From: Sindora glabra
Taxonomy: Eukaryota; Streptophyta; Magnoliopsida; Fabales; Fabaceae
DNA: 64,000 nt
NCBI GenBank assembly: GCA_020226215.1
Contig: CM035227.1
Coordinates: 2,535,343-2,599,342 of the forward strand
Reading direction: 5' to 3'
The position numbers and the translations under genes were made by a program. Positions 36,262 to 49,800 of the stretch are shown here, in pieces (within the stretch, counting starts at the first letter, position 1; each line of letters starts with the position of its first letter). The notes below the pieces were generated by a model. The model saw only the letters and a list, made by a program, of their open reading frames with translations. It was not told where the DNA came from and made no database searches.

Positions 36262-38449
36262 AATGATAAAAATAATTATTTTGAATCGTGTGTCAAGGAT
36301 TAATTGATGATAAATTATCTAAATTAAATTAACCGATTTATCATTAACAAGTCTAACTATCATCTAAATCAAGTAAAAGTCTCTCATTTTTTACTACTTA
36401 CTCGTTTTTTATGCCCTCGCCGATATTTGTAAATAGCATATGTTTGTATAGAACTCCTAATTCTTACTTCATATTATCCGTTCATTTTTTTATTCTTTCT
36501 AACTTGAATTTCAGAATAGCTTTGATGGAAAAATCGACAACTGAGCCTTTCTTGCATTTAGAGCGCCAGTATGAATCAAAGTTGGAGGAAAATTTCAACA
36601 TTGCCAGTGATCTTATTATATTTGTGATAACGCACTGTGTCAATGAACTAATCTGTTAAGAGGTTACTTCATTAGTAAATTTTTGTCATTTATCTGATAC
36701 TTAATTTATTTTACACAAATCTTCTTTAGAATTGAAGAGTGTATATTCGTATTTCAAAGTTGACTTATTTTGTATTGAAAGTTAATATTAATTAGGAGTA
36801 CGAAGACAGTAGTCCAAGAGTTTTGATTTGCATTCATTTTAAGAAAAGTTACCAGAGAGAGACTCTGAAATAATTTAATTATACTTGTACAGTGTTTACG
36901 GAGTCTTAAAACAAGGAAAACCGTGGAAAAGTTTGGTGTCGGACTGCATGCACGGTGTTGAGATGTTAAGTCCGTGGAAATTAATGTCACTACTAACTCC
37001 GAATTATGTCATATTCGGAAGGTGGTCATGCATTTCTTGATCAGAAACTTATGACAAATGGTCCTCTTGAAAATATATGTACGTAACACCCAATCGGACG
37101 GTCATTTGGACCACGTTTATAAATATGAAGATCATGTGCATCCACAATATATATGTAATGTTCCCTTTGCATCACGTGTCATCTGGACCATATTCTAGTG
37201 TTAGCTCAGATTTCAGACTCATGCAGCTGTTAGCTTACGCCCCAAGCTTATTTCATTATTGTTGGAAAAATTAAAGATAATCTACAATGTCATTTAATTA
37301 CGTTGCAGAATATCTTAATTAGTGTTATCTAATGAAATGAAAAGAATCTTGATTATGATAGGAAATTAGAAAGTTCTAGATTTTATGTAAATATGAATAT
37401 TTTGTATTTAATAATTTGAAGATCTTATATAGAACAAACCTTCTTCAATGTATCAATACTTGTAAAGCAAAATTTATCAATGAAATCAAGCATTATGCAA
37501 TTTTTAACAATTATTCCATCCCTAGTTGCAGAAATTTAAGGAACATATATTTTATACAAGAAGATGGAATATATCTTTAAAGAAGATATTCCTACATGAG
37601 AACATGGTATTCAGATCAGATTGCAAAACTACATTTTCATCAGCATGAAGCGTACAAAATCTGGTTACATATTACAAACTAAATGATTACATGCATATTA
37701 CAAACTAAATGCGTTCTTAAATGTATATATGCAATCGGGTATGATCTTTCAACATCGGTTCAGAGAATAAAACTTAATTTTGACTAAATAGTGCTTAACA
37801 TAATCAACATGGAGAATAATATTGATTCTCTACTCCCACCGTCATGGCATTATCATTATCATTAATAACATTGTTATCGTCCACCACCACCTTCTCCTTA
37901 CAAATCACTGTCCTCTATCCACTCCGATCATTATCCTTACATGCATTCCTCGCAAGGGCAAACAAATAAATCCAATGCATCAATTTTAAATATCATTGTA
38001 AACTTCAAAAAGATCAATAGAATGCCCAAATTTTAGAGTGAAATCATCTATGTTATTCTTAATTTTTTTTAAAAATAAAATAAAATAAAGGGTGCTGCAA
38101 AAATTAGATAATTCCAGTTTCAATGTAGACATGCAGTGGCTTAATCAAGCTGTATGCCAAAATAAATACCACAGCTACGGGGAAGAGATATATTAAACTC
38201 AAAGTGATTGTTGGGAAAAATTTCTCAATAGCTGCTATTATGCGGATGCGATGAGTAGGCATAATACAAGATCAAAGGAGCATAAAAATTATAAGAGACA
38301 GATATTTAACATAATTCAACTATTAACCTATTTCATTGGTGGAAATTTACCAAAAAAAAATAAAAAAAAGAAATATTACAAAGGATTTAATTAATCTCAT
38401 TTTATGCTTCAAATATATTTAAATTATCTTATAGTCTTCCTTTAACCAA
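36262..38449. other. Intergenic region, no gene seen
   Basis: One short frame (36411-36659) contains a non-repetitive stretch LMEKSTTEPFLHLERQYES that looks less random than its surroundings, but it matches no family I know and has no exon partners. Otherwise unassigned. Confidence 0.35.
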
Positions 38450-38527
38450 TCAAAGGTGGATCTACATTGTATATTGTGGGATCAATTGCCCCCACAAAAA
38501 AATGTAAAATTACACACACACACACAG

Positions 38528-38558
<31 letters not shown>

Positions 38559-38834
38559 TATATCTTAATTGTAATTATTGCCCCCACAAATTTATATAAT
38601 ATTACTCTATAAATTTGTTTAATTGGTCAAAAGAGAGAAAGATTTTAGTTTAAATACAAATGAAAAGATATAAATTTTGACTTATTACAAACATTAAGAT
38701 ATAGAAATGAAAAAATTAAAATTAAAATAATAATTTATTTTTGTTTGACGATTTAATCATTTTATAGTAATTAAAATTTATATAGATATTGTCTCCACAA
38801 ATTAAAATTTTTGAGTTTGTCACTGTAACCAATG
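38450..38834. mobile_element. Possible MITE-like remnant containing CCCCCACAAA words
   Basis: ATTGCCCCCACAAA occurs twice in direct orientation (about 38488 and 38578). The outer ends GGTGGATCTA and its weak inverted counterpart TTTGTCACTG resemble decayed versions of ends found in plant elements. No target duplication. Weak call. Confidence 0.25.
38512..38564. repeat. Compound microsatellite (AC)n(CATA)n(TA)n
   Basis: A run of AC, then CATA units, then TA units, uninterrupted except for one CAGA step. Confidence 0.85.
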
Positions 38835-39510
38835 GTACATATTCTCACAAAGGGTATATATACACTTTTCACTTTCAATACAAATTATTTTACTAAAATG
38901 TAATAACAAATTATAGGATTTCAAATAACATGTATAGGTACTACATATTAAAGCTCTATCACCTCATATATTAGTCTCTTCAACAAATTTTTTATATATT
39001 AGATAACATATTTACAAGTTAAAAGATAAGGTGATAAAATTTGAATTTAATCTTTGAAAGCACCAATGTTGGAAGAAATTTATTGTTTATTATTTCCATT
39101 TCAAACAGGGATTAATCTCATAGAAAAAATATGGGGATGCTTGAGTAAAAAGAAAAAAAGAGCAAAAACATCCTAATTACAAATTAATAACAATCATAAT
39201 TTTAATAAAAAAAAATAATTACTAATTGATAATTATTAAAATTTGAATCATTGCACATAAATTTGTATAAATCGTTAGGTTCATATTTTCATGAAGGGAA
39301 TTAGCGCAAATCTAATTTCCGCAAAGAAAAAATTAGTGGGTATCTGAAAAAGACGAGAGCTCTAGTGGGAAACTGTGAAACATGCACCAATGTGAAAGAG
39401 AAGAAATGCTTGCATTATCTTGTGAAAGATTTTCTTTATATTGTTTGATTGAGGGTTGACTTTATCCAGTGCCTAGTTAGATTTTGAGATTGCCAAAATT
39501 CACTTAACTA

Positions 39511-39547
<37 letters not shown>

Positions 39548-41035
39548 TGTTCTAAGGGATTTTAAATTTTAATTTTACAATTTATTAAAATCGAAATGTG
39601 TTTAGTTACATATATATTTGTCACGCCTTTAGAGGTGAGGTGAAAAAGTAGACACTGATGAAGTAGGGGGACGGGGGAGTGGAATTAAGGGGATCGGCAA
39701 TAATTAGTAGGACAGAGTGCCGCTGGTCCTGTGTTGAACAGTACAATTAGAAGGGCCTGACGTTGATAGTGTGCGTAAGCTGAGGATTTGATTCGTATGG
39801 GCTCGCTAACATCAATAACCCTAACTAACTCTGCCATCTCCATTATAACAATACTGTCATTTTCAATAAAATTCATGGCAGGTTTTAGGGCTTCTCTTTC
39901 TCCCAAAACATATAATATTGTGCATTCTAATTAAAAGCTAACTGCATCCTACATGGATCTATGACAATCCTTCTCTCTATATAATACATATTTTACCTAA
40001 TTAATTTCGTATTGCCATGTTCAAATTAAATGTTGTCTTCCCGTCTTCCTTATCCTACATGTATCAACGGACATCGGAATTCCAAATTCCCTCCTTATTT
40101 CTAAAATTGATCACTTTGCTGCCTTACTACGTTTCTTTTCTTTTCTTTTTTTAAGCGCTTAATCTAATTATATCATTCAGAAAGAATCAACTTTTTTTAA
40201 CCAAAATCGATTATAACATCAATTATCCTTAATAAACACGAATAAAGAGGGAGCTAATTGAATCTTTAAGTGTTTTTAATGGATACAAATTAGGTGCAAA
40301 TCAATCCTTAGTTAGAAATTAATTAAACCATTTTTTGATCTTTTAACTGTCTTTAACAAATACAATTAATTCCAAATTTGAATAAAATCATTCTCCCTTA
40401 AAAAATCTCTCAACCGAAACAATCATAACACCAATAAAAGATAATCAAATGGAGGAGGGAGAATGGATGGAAGGAGATTTGAATTCCCCTTTTTGAAGTT
40501 ACTAATTTATTTTCTTACTAATAAAGCACTACCTTATTGCCACATAATCAAAATTTTGAAACAAATCAATACTCTTCTCCTCTTATCATCTCTTCAATAA
40601 TATATACCAAGTGACTTGATTCGGTAGGCAATAGATTAAAATGATTGATCAATCCAACCCACATTATGTCTATAGATTTGCGGGATATAATAATTATTTT
40701 TTATGACAATTTGTAAAATTAAATTGTAATTAGTTTTTTTTAATTAGGTTACGTCATGAAGATATGTACGTTTATAAGCGCTTACTAATTACTAAGAATT
40801 GTGTGCTTTATGTGTTGGTGGATTCCTCTTAAATAAATTTACATTATTCTTTTTATTTATTATTTAATATAAAAAAGAGAAAAATAAAAAATGAGGCAAT
40901 TTTGAAATAAACCCATTATTTAAGCACGAGGTAAAAAGCCAATTTGAATTGTTGAGAAGAAAAACTTGGAGCATTTTTTTGTCAGTTCTGAAATTTTGTT
41001 TGTGATGCTGTTGGCTTTGACTGGGTGGAAGTTAG
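38835..41035. other. AT-rich intergenic region, no gene seen
   Basis: Apart from the microsatellite at 39510-39545 nothing is assignable. The 39685-39906 minus frame has no family resemblance. Confidence 0.4.
39510..39545. repeat. Compound microsatellite (TA)n(CA)n
   Basis: TA repeats from about 39510 passing into CA repeats up to about 39545. Confidence 0.85.
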
Positions 41036-41492
41036 GGATGGCAATTTATGATACAATACAATAATTTAACACAAATATAATATTAGGATTAAGATTAATA
41101 TGTCAATCCATCTAAAAATTTATATTAAGATTTAGCACAAATACAATAATTGAACACATTTATATATTAGGATTAAAATTAATATGTTAATCTATTTAAA
41201 AATTTATATTAATTTTTTAAAAATATTTTTTGAGAAATAACTAGTAATTAAATTATATATAAGTATATGTGATAAAGATATAAATATTTTACTTTAATAA
41301 AATGATAATAAAAATTTAAAATAATATTTTATTAATAATTAAAAATAATTTTTATAAAAATAAAAAATAATTATATTTAATAAATAAATTTTAATATAAA
41401 ATTTATTAATTAAAATTATTAAATAAATAAAATAAATAATTTATTTTAATATATTTATTTAATAAATTGATTTAAATGACATAAATTACCAT
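41036..41492. mobile_element. Possible MITE with internal ~85 bp direct repeat
   Basis: The left end GATGGCAATTTATG and the reverse complement of the right end, ATGGTAATTTATG, are similar. Just inside, a unit beginning AATACAATAATTxAACACA is present twice (about 41055 and 41140, period about 85). The remainder is almost pure A/T. No confirmed flanking duplication. Confidence 0.35.
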
Positions 41493-42283
41493 GTAAAGGC
41501 TTAGCCTCTGATTGCTTGTTTCTTTTCTCCTTGGATTTTTTACTTCCGTGGTGGGGCTCTTCCCCGTTTGCTAGTTCGTTTTTTTTTTAAAAAAAATAAA
41601 AATGGAAGGTTTTGTTTTGCTTCTAAAAGGCTTATTAAGCCTAGGTTTTCGTGCATTTTAGGTGGATTTTGAAAAAGCTTTGGACCCTGGGTCGGCGTGC
41701 AGTTTTATTTGTGTTAAAAACCGAAGCTATGCTCTGCGAATTTCGTCTTTTTCTTAGTGGGACGGCGCAGAAAGAAGAAAGCTTTGATATTAAACTGTGC
41801 TAGAAGATTAATTATTATATTTTAAATTTATATTAAATTTAGGTATATTATTCTCAATAATTTAAATATTATAGTACATCTTTTTCTACTAATATTTTGT
41901 CAGTATTATACAATAATTAATAATAATTAATATGCTGATTTTGTTAAGAATTTCATCTATTTTGATGAATAATTTTTTATATTAATTATTCTTTAAAATT
42001 TCTAAGAAAATATTATATCTATTATTTTATTAATAGAGTTGTTTTACTAAATTAGATTTCATGATTTTTACTCTTATATTAAGGAGTTTTTTACATTAAA
42101 ATTTACTAGTTTCTTGATTTTTTTTCTCATATTAATTTTTGATGAATGATTTGATTGCACATGTAAAAATAATTGGTCCAAATAAATTATTTAATTTTGA
42201 CCATGTATTACTTTCATTTTGTATTTTTTCATTATGATACGTGGAGAAGTTGGAAAATGTAGGAGAGATAAATGATACTATGG

Positions 42284-42788
42284 AATCATTTGATTTATAC
42301 AGGAAATAATTTATTACAAAAAATTAAACTTTTTAAAAAATAATTTTTTACGTAAATTTTTTGGAAAGTACTCAAATTTTTTAAAAAGTAACTTCTTATC
42401 TTTTGTTTTAATTTAATTTTAAATATCTTAAAAAATATTAATAAAATAACCACTGTGTCCTCAATATTATTGTAATATAAACTAATAAATTTTATTTATT
42501 ATTAATTAAATTTAATAAATAATATTTTATTATTATATTTATAAATAGCATAAGAAATAAAATAAATTTAATAAAAATAATTTTATCGTTATATTTATAA
42601 ATAGTATAGAAAATAAAATTTATATAAAAAAGGTAAGTAAATAATTTTTCATATTTTGTGAGAACTAAAACTTTTCAAAAAGTCTTATTTTCTTCAATTT
42701 AATAAATAATGATTGACTAAATAATTTATTTCTTTTTTGTTTACCAAGAAATAAAATTTTTTATACTATTAAAGTAAATCAAATGACC
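42284..42788. mobile_element. MITE-like element with TCATTTGATTTA ends
   Basis: The left end TCATTTGATTTATAC and the reverse complement of the right end, TCATTTGATTTACTT, are identical over 12 bases and followed by AT-rich, partly complementary arms. Flanking duplication not seen. It abuts the next foldback element directly. Confidence 0.4.
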
Positions 42789-43356
42789 TTTATGTTTAGT
42801 TGAATGAGGAAGAATGAAGAGAACAATAAAAAAGGAAAGGAAAATTATATTATAACCTTTACTTTTTTTAGGAGTTTTAATTAAAGAAGAAAAAATATTG
42901 GATGTTTATAACTAATTTTTTATAGTTCTTCAATACTTTCTACTTTTTATTATTTTATACTCCTTTAGTTTAAGGGATTTTGAAGAATTTTTAAACATCC
43001 AAACAAACGAAATGCAAATTATGACTTAATTACTTATTCTTTTTCATTTTCTTACCATCATCTCTCTTGTCGTTTTCTACTTTTTTTTCCCTTTGTAATT
43101 CCTAAACATACTATCACAGGGAAGGAAAGAGAGAAAGATTAATTGGTGTTAAAAGAGGACCTTCCTTTCCTTATTTGATATTTGGAAAACTTATCTAATT
43201 AGAATAATATAAAATAATGAGTAATAGATAATGTTAGAGAAATTTAAAATTTTAATCATAAACATCCAATCCCTTCTTCTCTTTAATCAAAATTATGAAA
43301 TATAACATTTCTTTCCCACTCCTTCTCTTTCATTTCTCCAATCCAAACATAGGATT
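42789..43356. mobile_element. Foldback MITE with ~110-130 bp imperfect arms
   Basis: The left arm (TATGTTTAGTTGAATGAGG at the edge; TTTTAATTAAAGAAG and ATTGGATGTTTATAA inside) is matched by the reverse complement of the right arm (TATGTTTGGATTGGAGAA; TTTTGATTAAAGAGAAG, ATTGGATGTTTATGA). Complementarity runs about 110-130 bases per arm around a loop of about 330 bp. No coding content. Confidence 0.6.
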
Positions 43357-44963
43357 AGAGTAAGTGCATGCCCGAAAAAATGAAGCAATTAAAAGCAAGA
43401 TGCATATTGAGTCAAGAGAGTTAAGAAGCCCTTGTAATGCAGTTGCCATCTTTTTAACTCTTGAATTGCTTGGATTGATGAGATATATTATTTTTGAACT
43501 ATTCAAAAGTCCTCATAAAAACGGATGACAGGTCCGGTTCCTAAATGAAGCAAATTAGACATATTATTCTTCTAAAATTTTAACACCACGTATAGATTGA
43601 ATTGTAGAAACTGGTCTCAGCTAATTATACATGGTGCTAGATATTCATACGGAAACAATTCCAAATGTCTTTGTACATAGTCATTCCAACTTTGAATTGC
43701 GATGGTGTTTCTGTAGACTCCTTCAAGTTTGAATTCTAAGTTATGTGTGCGTGAACGTAGAAATTTCACCCTCTAACTTGTCATACATTTATTAGGCAAA
43801 TCCCGTCCATACATGTGTCCATAGATGTCAAATTGTGGACCGAGTTTGATGACGATGGAAGGGCCTGGCATTGAGCCAATATTCAAGATAACAATTAAAG
43901 CAATTTAACATGTATAATAATATTGCAAAATGGAAAACCTGCTCATGTTATATGGATAACCAGAGGGCCACTTTCGCCTTCATGGGAACTGGGACCTTTC
44001 TTTCCCTCTTCTAATGGACTTTTTCTTCCCTTTTTTTCTCTTCTTATCTTTATTGAAATGACTCTTTCCACCGGAATAACATTCTTTATGGTCCCCCAGC
44101 TTCCGAGTTTGTATGATCAGGACTCATAAAGCGTGAAATTATACATATATATTGCTCATAATACGGGTCAATTTGACCGAAACATTACATATATAATTCC
44201 TTCACACTCATATTGATGTCTAATAATACAACCATCAGTCCACTACTGATATATTAAAGACTTGATACATACTCTTGAAAACCCAAAACAGTCCCTCCCT
44301 TTCTTTCTTAAAACAAAATAAGGAGGAACTAGCTAATGTACAAGATATAAATACACATTTAGAATATGACATTCATATATCTAGTTAAAAATATACAAAT
44401 CAAATCTCACATTTTTTTTCCTTTGGTGAATGGATAGGATTTACATAAATCTTTCATTATTCCCTTTTCTTAAGAAAAATTTCGGTATACTACTAATATA
44501 ATAATTCATTATTGTATTATCAAATCTAATCTCACATTAATTTTTTTTTTTTAGTTACATATTACATTTTATACAATGATATATCGACAATTAGATTTAA
44601 TGGTGCATCATTCATTAATAGGAACCTGTAGAATTTTCCTTTTTCTTTTCTTTTCTTTTTGTTCCTTTTCTTCGTGTTGGACCCTTTTGTACTGGAACAA
44701 TGAAATTTTCTTATTTTTAGATCAAAATTCTTACTTCAAAAAGACAGATTCAGACACAAGTGTAAATGTGGGATACTACACTAATTATAGATCCGACTCC
44801 ATGTGTCTCTCTCTTCTTTCTTGAATAAGAAAATTTAATTGCTCCAAAAATAAGATAACATTCTTTTGTCAAACGAGCGGAACAGCTAGCAGTGTGTCAA
44901 AAGCACCATGAAGGGCCATCTTCTTTTCTTTTGCTTTTAATCCATATGACATTAATGTATCTC
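43357..44963. other. 3' flank of the YUCCA gene, no further gene seen
   Basis: Short frames at 43923-44129 and 44576-44824 lack family resemblance. The segment from about 44840 towards 44963 would hold the YUCCA 3' UTR. Confidence 0.4.
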
Positions 44964-46998
44964 TTATGATGCAAGTGGAGGAGTGAAATCCAATACGTGG
45001 GAGGCCTTACCAGCTTTCCAGCTATTTTCAATGTCTTCTGCAGTTCTCTTTGCATCCAGAGAAGCACCAAGCAGCCCTCGTTTGGTGAAACCCACCGCAT
45101 ACAGGCCGTTTTCCCCTTTCCATCCATTCGGGAATGGTTTCCGGGGAAAACCATCTTTCTCGGAGAACATATCAGTGCCCTGAAGCCAAGCAACTTATTT
45201 CACATATTAACTCTATTTCAACGAAAACAAGTGCCAAAACTTTATATGCCATGATTACCAACAAAGAAAGAAAGAAAGAAAGAAAAAGTAAAAAAGTACC
45301 TTTAACCAGGAAGGTACGTTGCTTTTGTATCCAGTTGCTAGAATGATGGCATCAAAATTTTCCGCTTTTCCGTCCACAAATTCCACGGAATGCTTTGAAA
45401 GTCTTCTAATTGCTCGGCAAACCTAAATACATTGCAGAAGGGTAGGGAATGTTGGAAACAGCGAGACAGGAAACTGTATTCATTGATCTCTTTTTTATCT
45501 TTGCCTTGTAGGAAAGTCATACATAGATTTGGTTGATTACGACAAGAATAGCGGTTTTGGATTTGATTTGGGATTCTAACCTTAATATTGCCACTTTTGA
45601 TCTGAGCGAGTGTCCCAACGTCCAAAACTGGTGTCTTGCCGTACAAGTTCTTGAGCTCTAGAGGACCAAGTTTGGGACGATTAAGTCCGTATTGAGCTGT
45701 GTTCCCAAGCATCAGATATGACATTAAAAGTAAAAAATGATCCACAATCCTTACTGGGAACCACTTGAGCAAACACATTGATAAACCAAAAGTTGATTTC
45801 CCCAACATCTGCTGAGGCAAGATATGCACCTGCACGCCGCAAGCACCATTATTATAAAAAAGAAAATTCGTGTTTATTATCAAAACAAGTTGCTTAAGGG
45901 CCCTTTTAGGAAATTGCAACTGACTCGACACTAGTGACAGTCATCTTTTTCATGCTTCGAGTTACTCTCAAAAAATACAGGAGAATGTTTGCGCATGCAT
46001 GCGGATTCCAAGAAAGACAAGTGCGACGAAGCATCACAGAATATAACTCAGGTCTTTTCTCTTTTGATGTTATTAGAAGATTACATCTAATTAATTTCCT
46101 GTTTACATCAACAATATATAGCACTACTTTGATCTCAAATCAAGTATATTTGCTAAATGTTTGAGCGGGGTTTCAAAGAAATTACTCAGAAATATAATCA
46201 ACGGGTGATGCGACATATTTTAGTTATATTGCCATAATTAGATATGCAATAAAAATACCATTGGTATAAGTAATAAGATGGAGATCGATATAAGCTCACC
46301 GTATCTCTAACCACAAGCGATGGGTGAGCATTATGGTTGCAGAGATCCAAACAGATCTCCATGCCTGAATTCCCACAACCAACCACCAAAACGTTCTTCC
46401 CACAAAACACACTCCCAGTTTTGTACGAGCTGGTGTGAACAACAGGCCCTTGGAATTCTTCCATTCCTTCAATTTCAGGCACTGCTTGTTCCGCATTCTC
46501 TCCAGTAGCCACAATCAGCCATTGACAAACGTAATCTGTCACCTCCTTCTTCGGCCCTTCTGTCCTCACCCTCCAGCACTCACGTCTACTATCAAATTCT
46601 GCGTTGATCACTGACTTTTCAAAAGCCGGTTTTATATCAAAATGCTCAGCATAAGCCTTCAAGTAGGCCAGGAATTGTTGTTTGGTTGGATAGGTGGGGA
46701 AGTTTTTGGGAAACGGAAGGAGAGGCAGTTGGCAGAATTGCTTAGGGAGATGAAGGCGGAGGCGATCATAAGTCTTGAGCTGCCACATTGAAGCTAAGCA
46801 ATGGGATCTTTCGAGAATCAGGCTGGGAATTCCTTCCTCTTTGAGGCAGGCTGCTGCGGCTAGCCCGGATGGACCAGCACCCACTATTACTGGTCCCGGA
46901 ACCCACATAGAAGTTGCTGTTTTGGCCATCTTTACCTGTAGATGGGGGTGGTGGCAATCATGGATTCTTTTTCCTTCTACTTCATTCAAGTAGTCCAT
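44964..46998 (-). CDS. YUCCA flavin monooxygenase (YUC2/YUC6-like), four exons
   Basis: Complete gene on the minus strand. Exons in order: 46300-46998, 45581-45829, 45300-45422 and 44964-45179, all phase 0 with GT donors and AG acceptors; introns of 470, 158 and 120 bp. Product 428 residues (431 if the Met at 47007 is used; YUC proteins are near 415). Visible motifs: FAD-binding GAGPSG (40-45), FMO-type FQGPVVHTSSY (182-192), NADPH-binding GCGNSG (207-212), ATGEN (164-168) and ATGY (345-348). The N-terminus with EGKRIHD and the exon-2 stretch GKTPVLDVGTL point to the YUC2/YUC6 group. YUCCA enzymes convert indole-3-pyruvate to indole-3-acetic acid using NADPH and O2, the rate-limiting final step of auxin synthesis; this is family knowledge. 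No frame breaks or lost motifs, so it should be functional. Exon 1 runs open into intron 1 by a further 33 codons, which is not coding. Confidence 0.95.
45262..45285. repeat. (AAAG)n microsatellite in YUCCA intron 3
   Basis: Five to six AAAG units within the 120 bp third intron, about 15 bases from the exon 3 donor site on the coding strand. Confidence 0.8.
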
Positions 46999-47310
46999 GA
47001 ACCGCAAGGATGAAAAATCTCAACCTTGCTAAATAAGCTACGGAAGCTGCAGACAAGCCATGAAAAAGATTTAAGAGGGTGGGATAAATGCGTATGGGAT
47101 TTTTAGATTTCTTTTGGAAGAATGCGATTCTTCTCTGAGGTTCTGGTTTGTCTCAACATACAAGCTGAAGAAGGCTTGGACTTATGACTTGTTTGGCGGA
47201 GGAAAAGAAAGTATTAGCAGTAGCAGTGGACCTAAACACATAGGCAGCGAGAAATTTTGTGTAGAGATGATATTCACAAATCAGTCGGGATTGAAATGTC
47301 CTGGGTGGGT

Positions 47311-47331
47311 TTATATATATATATATATATG
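47311..47331 (-). promoter_or_regulatory. (TA)n tract with probable TATA box of the YUCCA gene
   Basis: On the minus strand the run reads TATATATA and ends TATAAACCC at 47309, a good TATA-box context about 310 bp upstream of the start codon. Transcription would begin near 47280, with a leader of roughly 280 bases. A TA repeat serving as TATA box would vary in length between individuals. Confidence 0.45.
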
Positions 47332-49350
47332 ATGAGGAGGAGGAGGAAGATAATATACAAAATATGAAGTGGGACAGACATCTCTAACTATGTTACTAAT
47401 AACTAACATTAACAAACAACAACCTTTCACCCTCGAAAAGCACAATAGACGCAGACATTCCATATAGCAATAAGGACAATAGGAGCTACTATTGAAATAG
47501 CAATAACAGAGTACTTAGTACTTTCTTTCAATTAAATACATATTAGTGGAGATCCCATGAGAGATGGCCAATCAACCGATTCTAAGTACAAAGATCATAC
47601 TTGTACACATAACTATCTTATAAATTTTCCTACATTTATAAGCATGTGAGGATTAGATTAATTCTGATTTAATTTAATTTTATTGTTTAATATAAATTCG
47701 ACTTAGAGTGTAATATTATATTATATTATATAGATAGTAATAAAATAATTTATAAAATTAATGCTTCATTTTCAGGTATGATATTTCAAAGGTTATGCAG
47801 TTGAGTACTTAAATAATTTTTAATCATTTAATTTAAAGGCTCTCACTGTACCAATCACTATATTCATCGAGAAATCGAGATTAGATTGCCGGTGAATGGT
47901 GATGAATACACACACCAGCAATCATCAACTAGAAATTTTGAAAAGTTTGCATATCCCTTAATACTTGAAAGTTAAGTGGTTTTTTTTTTTAGGCTAGATA
48001 AGTGATCTTATTTATCATATTAAGGACAAGGAGAAATGATAATTAAGTCTTGTTCAGAATTATTATTTGAATCAAATACTAACCATTAAATTATAGTTAT
48101 TGAGTTTTATGTTTTATCACAAATAATTTTATTATAAATGAGTCTTTTTTATTCAATTATGTAATTAATCATAAAGATACAAATCTCATTTTTTATCTAT
48201 TTCATTAGGATAGTTATTATCCACTTCTATTTTTGTTGCTATCTTGATTAATATTATTATAGGAGGATAAATAAAATGATGACCACCATACACTTGGCTC
48301 AATCTTGAATCAAACATGTTTATGAGATTAGCATAAGATTGTTATGTTTGGCTGAAAGCAATAATTCGAATCCTGTATAGATGTATTGGTGACAACCAAA
48401 CACCATCAGAATGACTAATCTACTCTTGATGAATCCATCCTTTTAACTAGTAAAATCATTTGACCACATGGTTGCATTCTGTTAATCACGTGACACTTTT
48501 TATCGCCACAAATTCATTAAGTGCTCTTGCTTGTGCAAAATCATGTATAATGACTTAAATTTCGGAGAAATCTTAGTAACTACCTCCACCTACGTCTTGC
48601 GTTCAGCTCATATTCAGATCACCGCATAGAGTCCGGAGCGTACAACATTAACTTTAGTCTCCTCACCGTTACAATTTACAAAAATTATTAAGACAAGGAC
48701 CCAACAATATCATTGAATCATGAGAATGTGCCCTATCGGTGTTACCCTGATTCCATTAATTAGTCATGTGAGACAATATGAGCAAGATGTGTAGGATTTG
48801 AAACACATGGACCATGAGAATGGTATTGTCAACTTGTAGATAAGCTTTCTGTAAACGGAGAAGATGAATGTCGATGAGAGATAAAAAGGTGATGAACCCA
48901 TCATACCCTTCTCCCTAATTTCCGTTATAAACATCTAAATTACAAAAGAGTTTATACAATTTCGATTAAAAGATTTTACACAAAATAAGAATTTTCCATT
49001 CATTTACGGATTCTGTGGACTTCATTTTCAGCCCTTGGAGGGACATGGTGAGTGTGTATCAAATTCCAAGTGCAGACGCTTTTATTGCTTCATCATTGCA
49101 CTTCTTCTTCAACTTAACCATCCAAATGCTCCAATTCTCTTGGAGAATCTTTCCTCACTTCTTGTTTGTAGTTTCATTTTAGACATAATCACATCAAATA
49201 GCCAAGGTGTCTTGGGCACTTCTTCCAGAGATTCTTTCCTTCTTTAACTCCCTTGTGTCGCGTGCGAAAGAGCTGTCTGCAGATGGTTTTCTTTTTTAGA
49301 TTTTTATACGTAATACCTTTTCTTTTTTGCCATTGGACACACGATGGTTA
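47332..49350. other. YUCCA upstream region and spacer, no gene seen
   Basis: Begins with a short AGG-rich stretch (47331-47350). No gene recognised. 49035-49247 holds a short open frame without family features. Confidence 0.4.
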
Positions 49351-49354
49351 ATTA

Positions 49355-49800
49355 CTTTGGTGCTGCATCAAATGGATTTCAAGACAACTTTCCTAAATGG
49401 TAACTTGTTGAAAATTGTTTATATGAATTAGGCAAATAATTTTTAAAAGAAGGGTAATGAACATCTTGCGTGTAACCCAAAAAAGTCTTATATGATTTGA
49501 AACAAGTATTTAGACAGCAATACCTATCATGACATTGTAACTTTTTTTGAGTTTAAAGAAAATAGTGTAAATTAGTGTATCTACATGTTGATAACTACAA
49601 ATAATTTTTTAGTTTTGGTACAATACGTGAATGATTTTCTCCTTGCAATAATAAAGTGAACTTATTAATTGACATGAAACAAATATTGACATAACACTTT
49701 GATATGAAGCATCTTGAGAATCCTGATAGATCCTAAAGTTTGTTTGATTTATCTTAATAGATGTAAATTGAAAGGTACTGATGAGATTCAAAATGTCTAT
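49355..49800 (+). pseudogene. Ty1/copia reverse transcriptase relic
   Basis: Broken translation gives HQMDFKTTFLNGN (cf. the Copia RT block QMDVKTAFLNG), then KKGNEHLACNPKKS, then FFEFKENSV, then FLVLVQYVNDFLLA at about 49605-49645 (the YVDD catalytic block with D changed to N), then RCKLKGT. Stops and indels interrupt each block, so no protein can be made. Order and spacing match the Copia RT domain. No LTRs of this element were found; the solo LTR that begins 260 bp further on has its own target duplication and need not belong to it. Confidence 0.75.

Noticed and set aside
36411..36659. Possible exon with a non-repetitive peptide (LMEKSTTEPFLHLERQYES)
   Set aside because: No recognised family, no partner exons and no convincing splice context on both sides.
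45338..45931. A separate 197-residue protein
   Set aside because: It is YUCCA exon 2 read through into introns 1 and 2; splice sites at 45829/45830 and 45580/45581 join the family sequence exactly.
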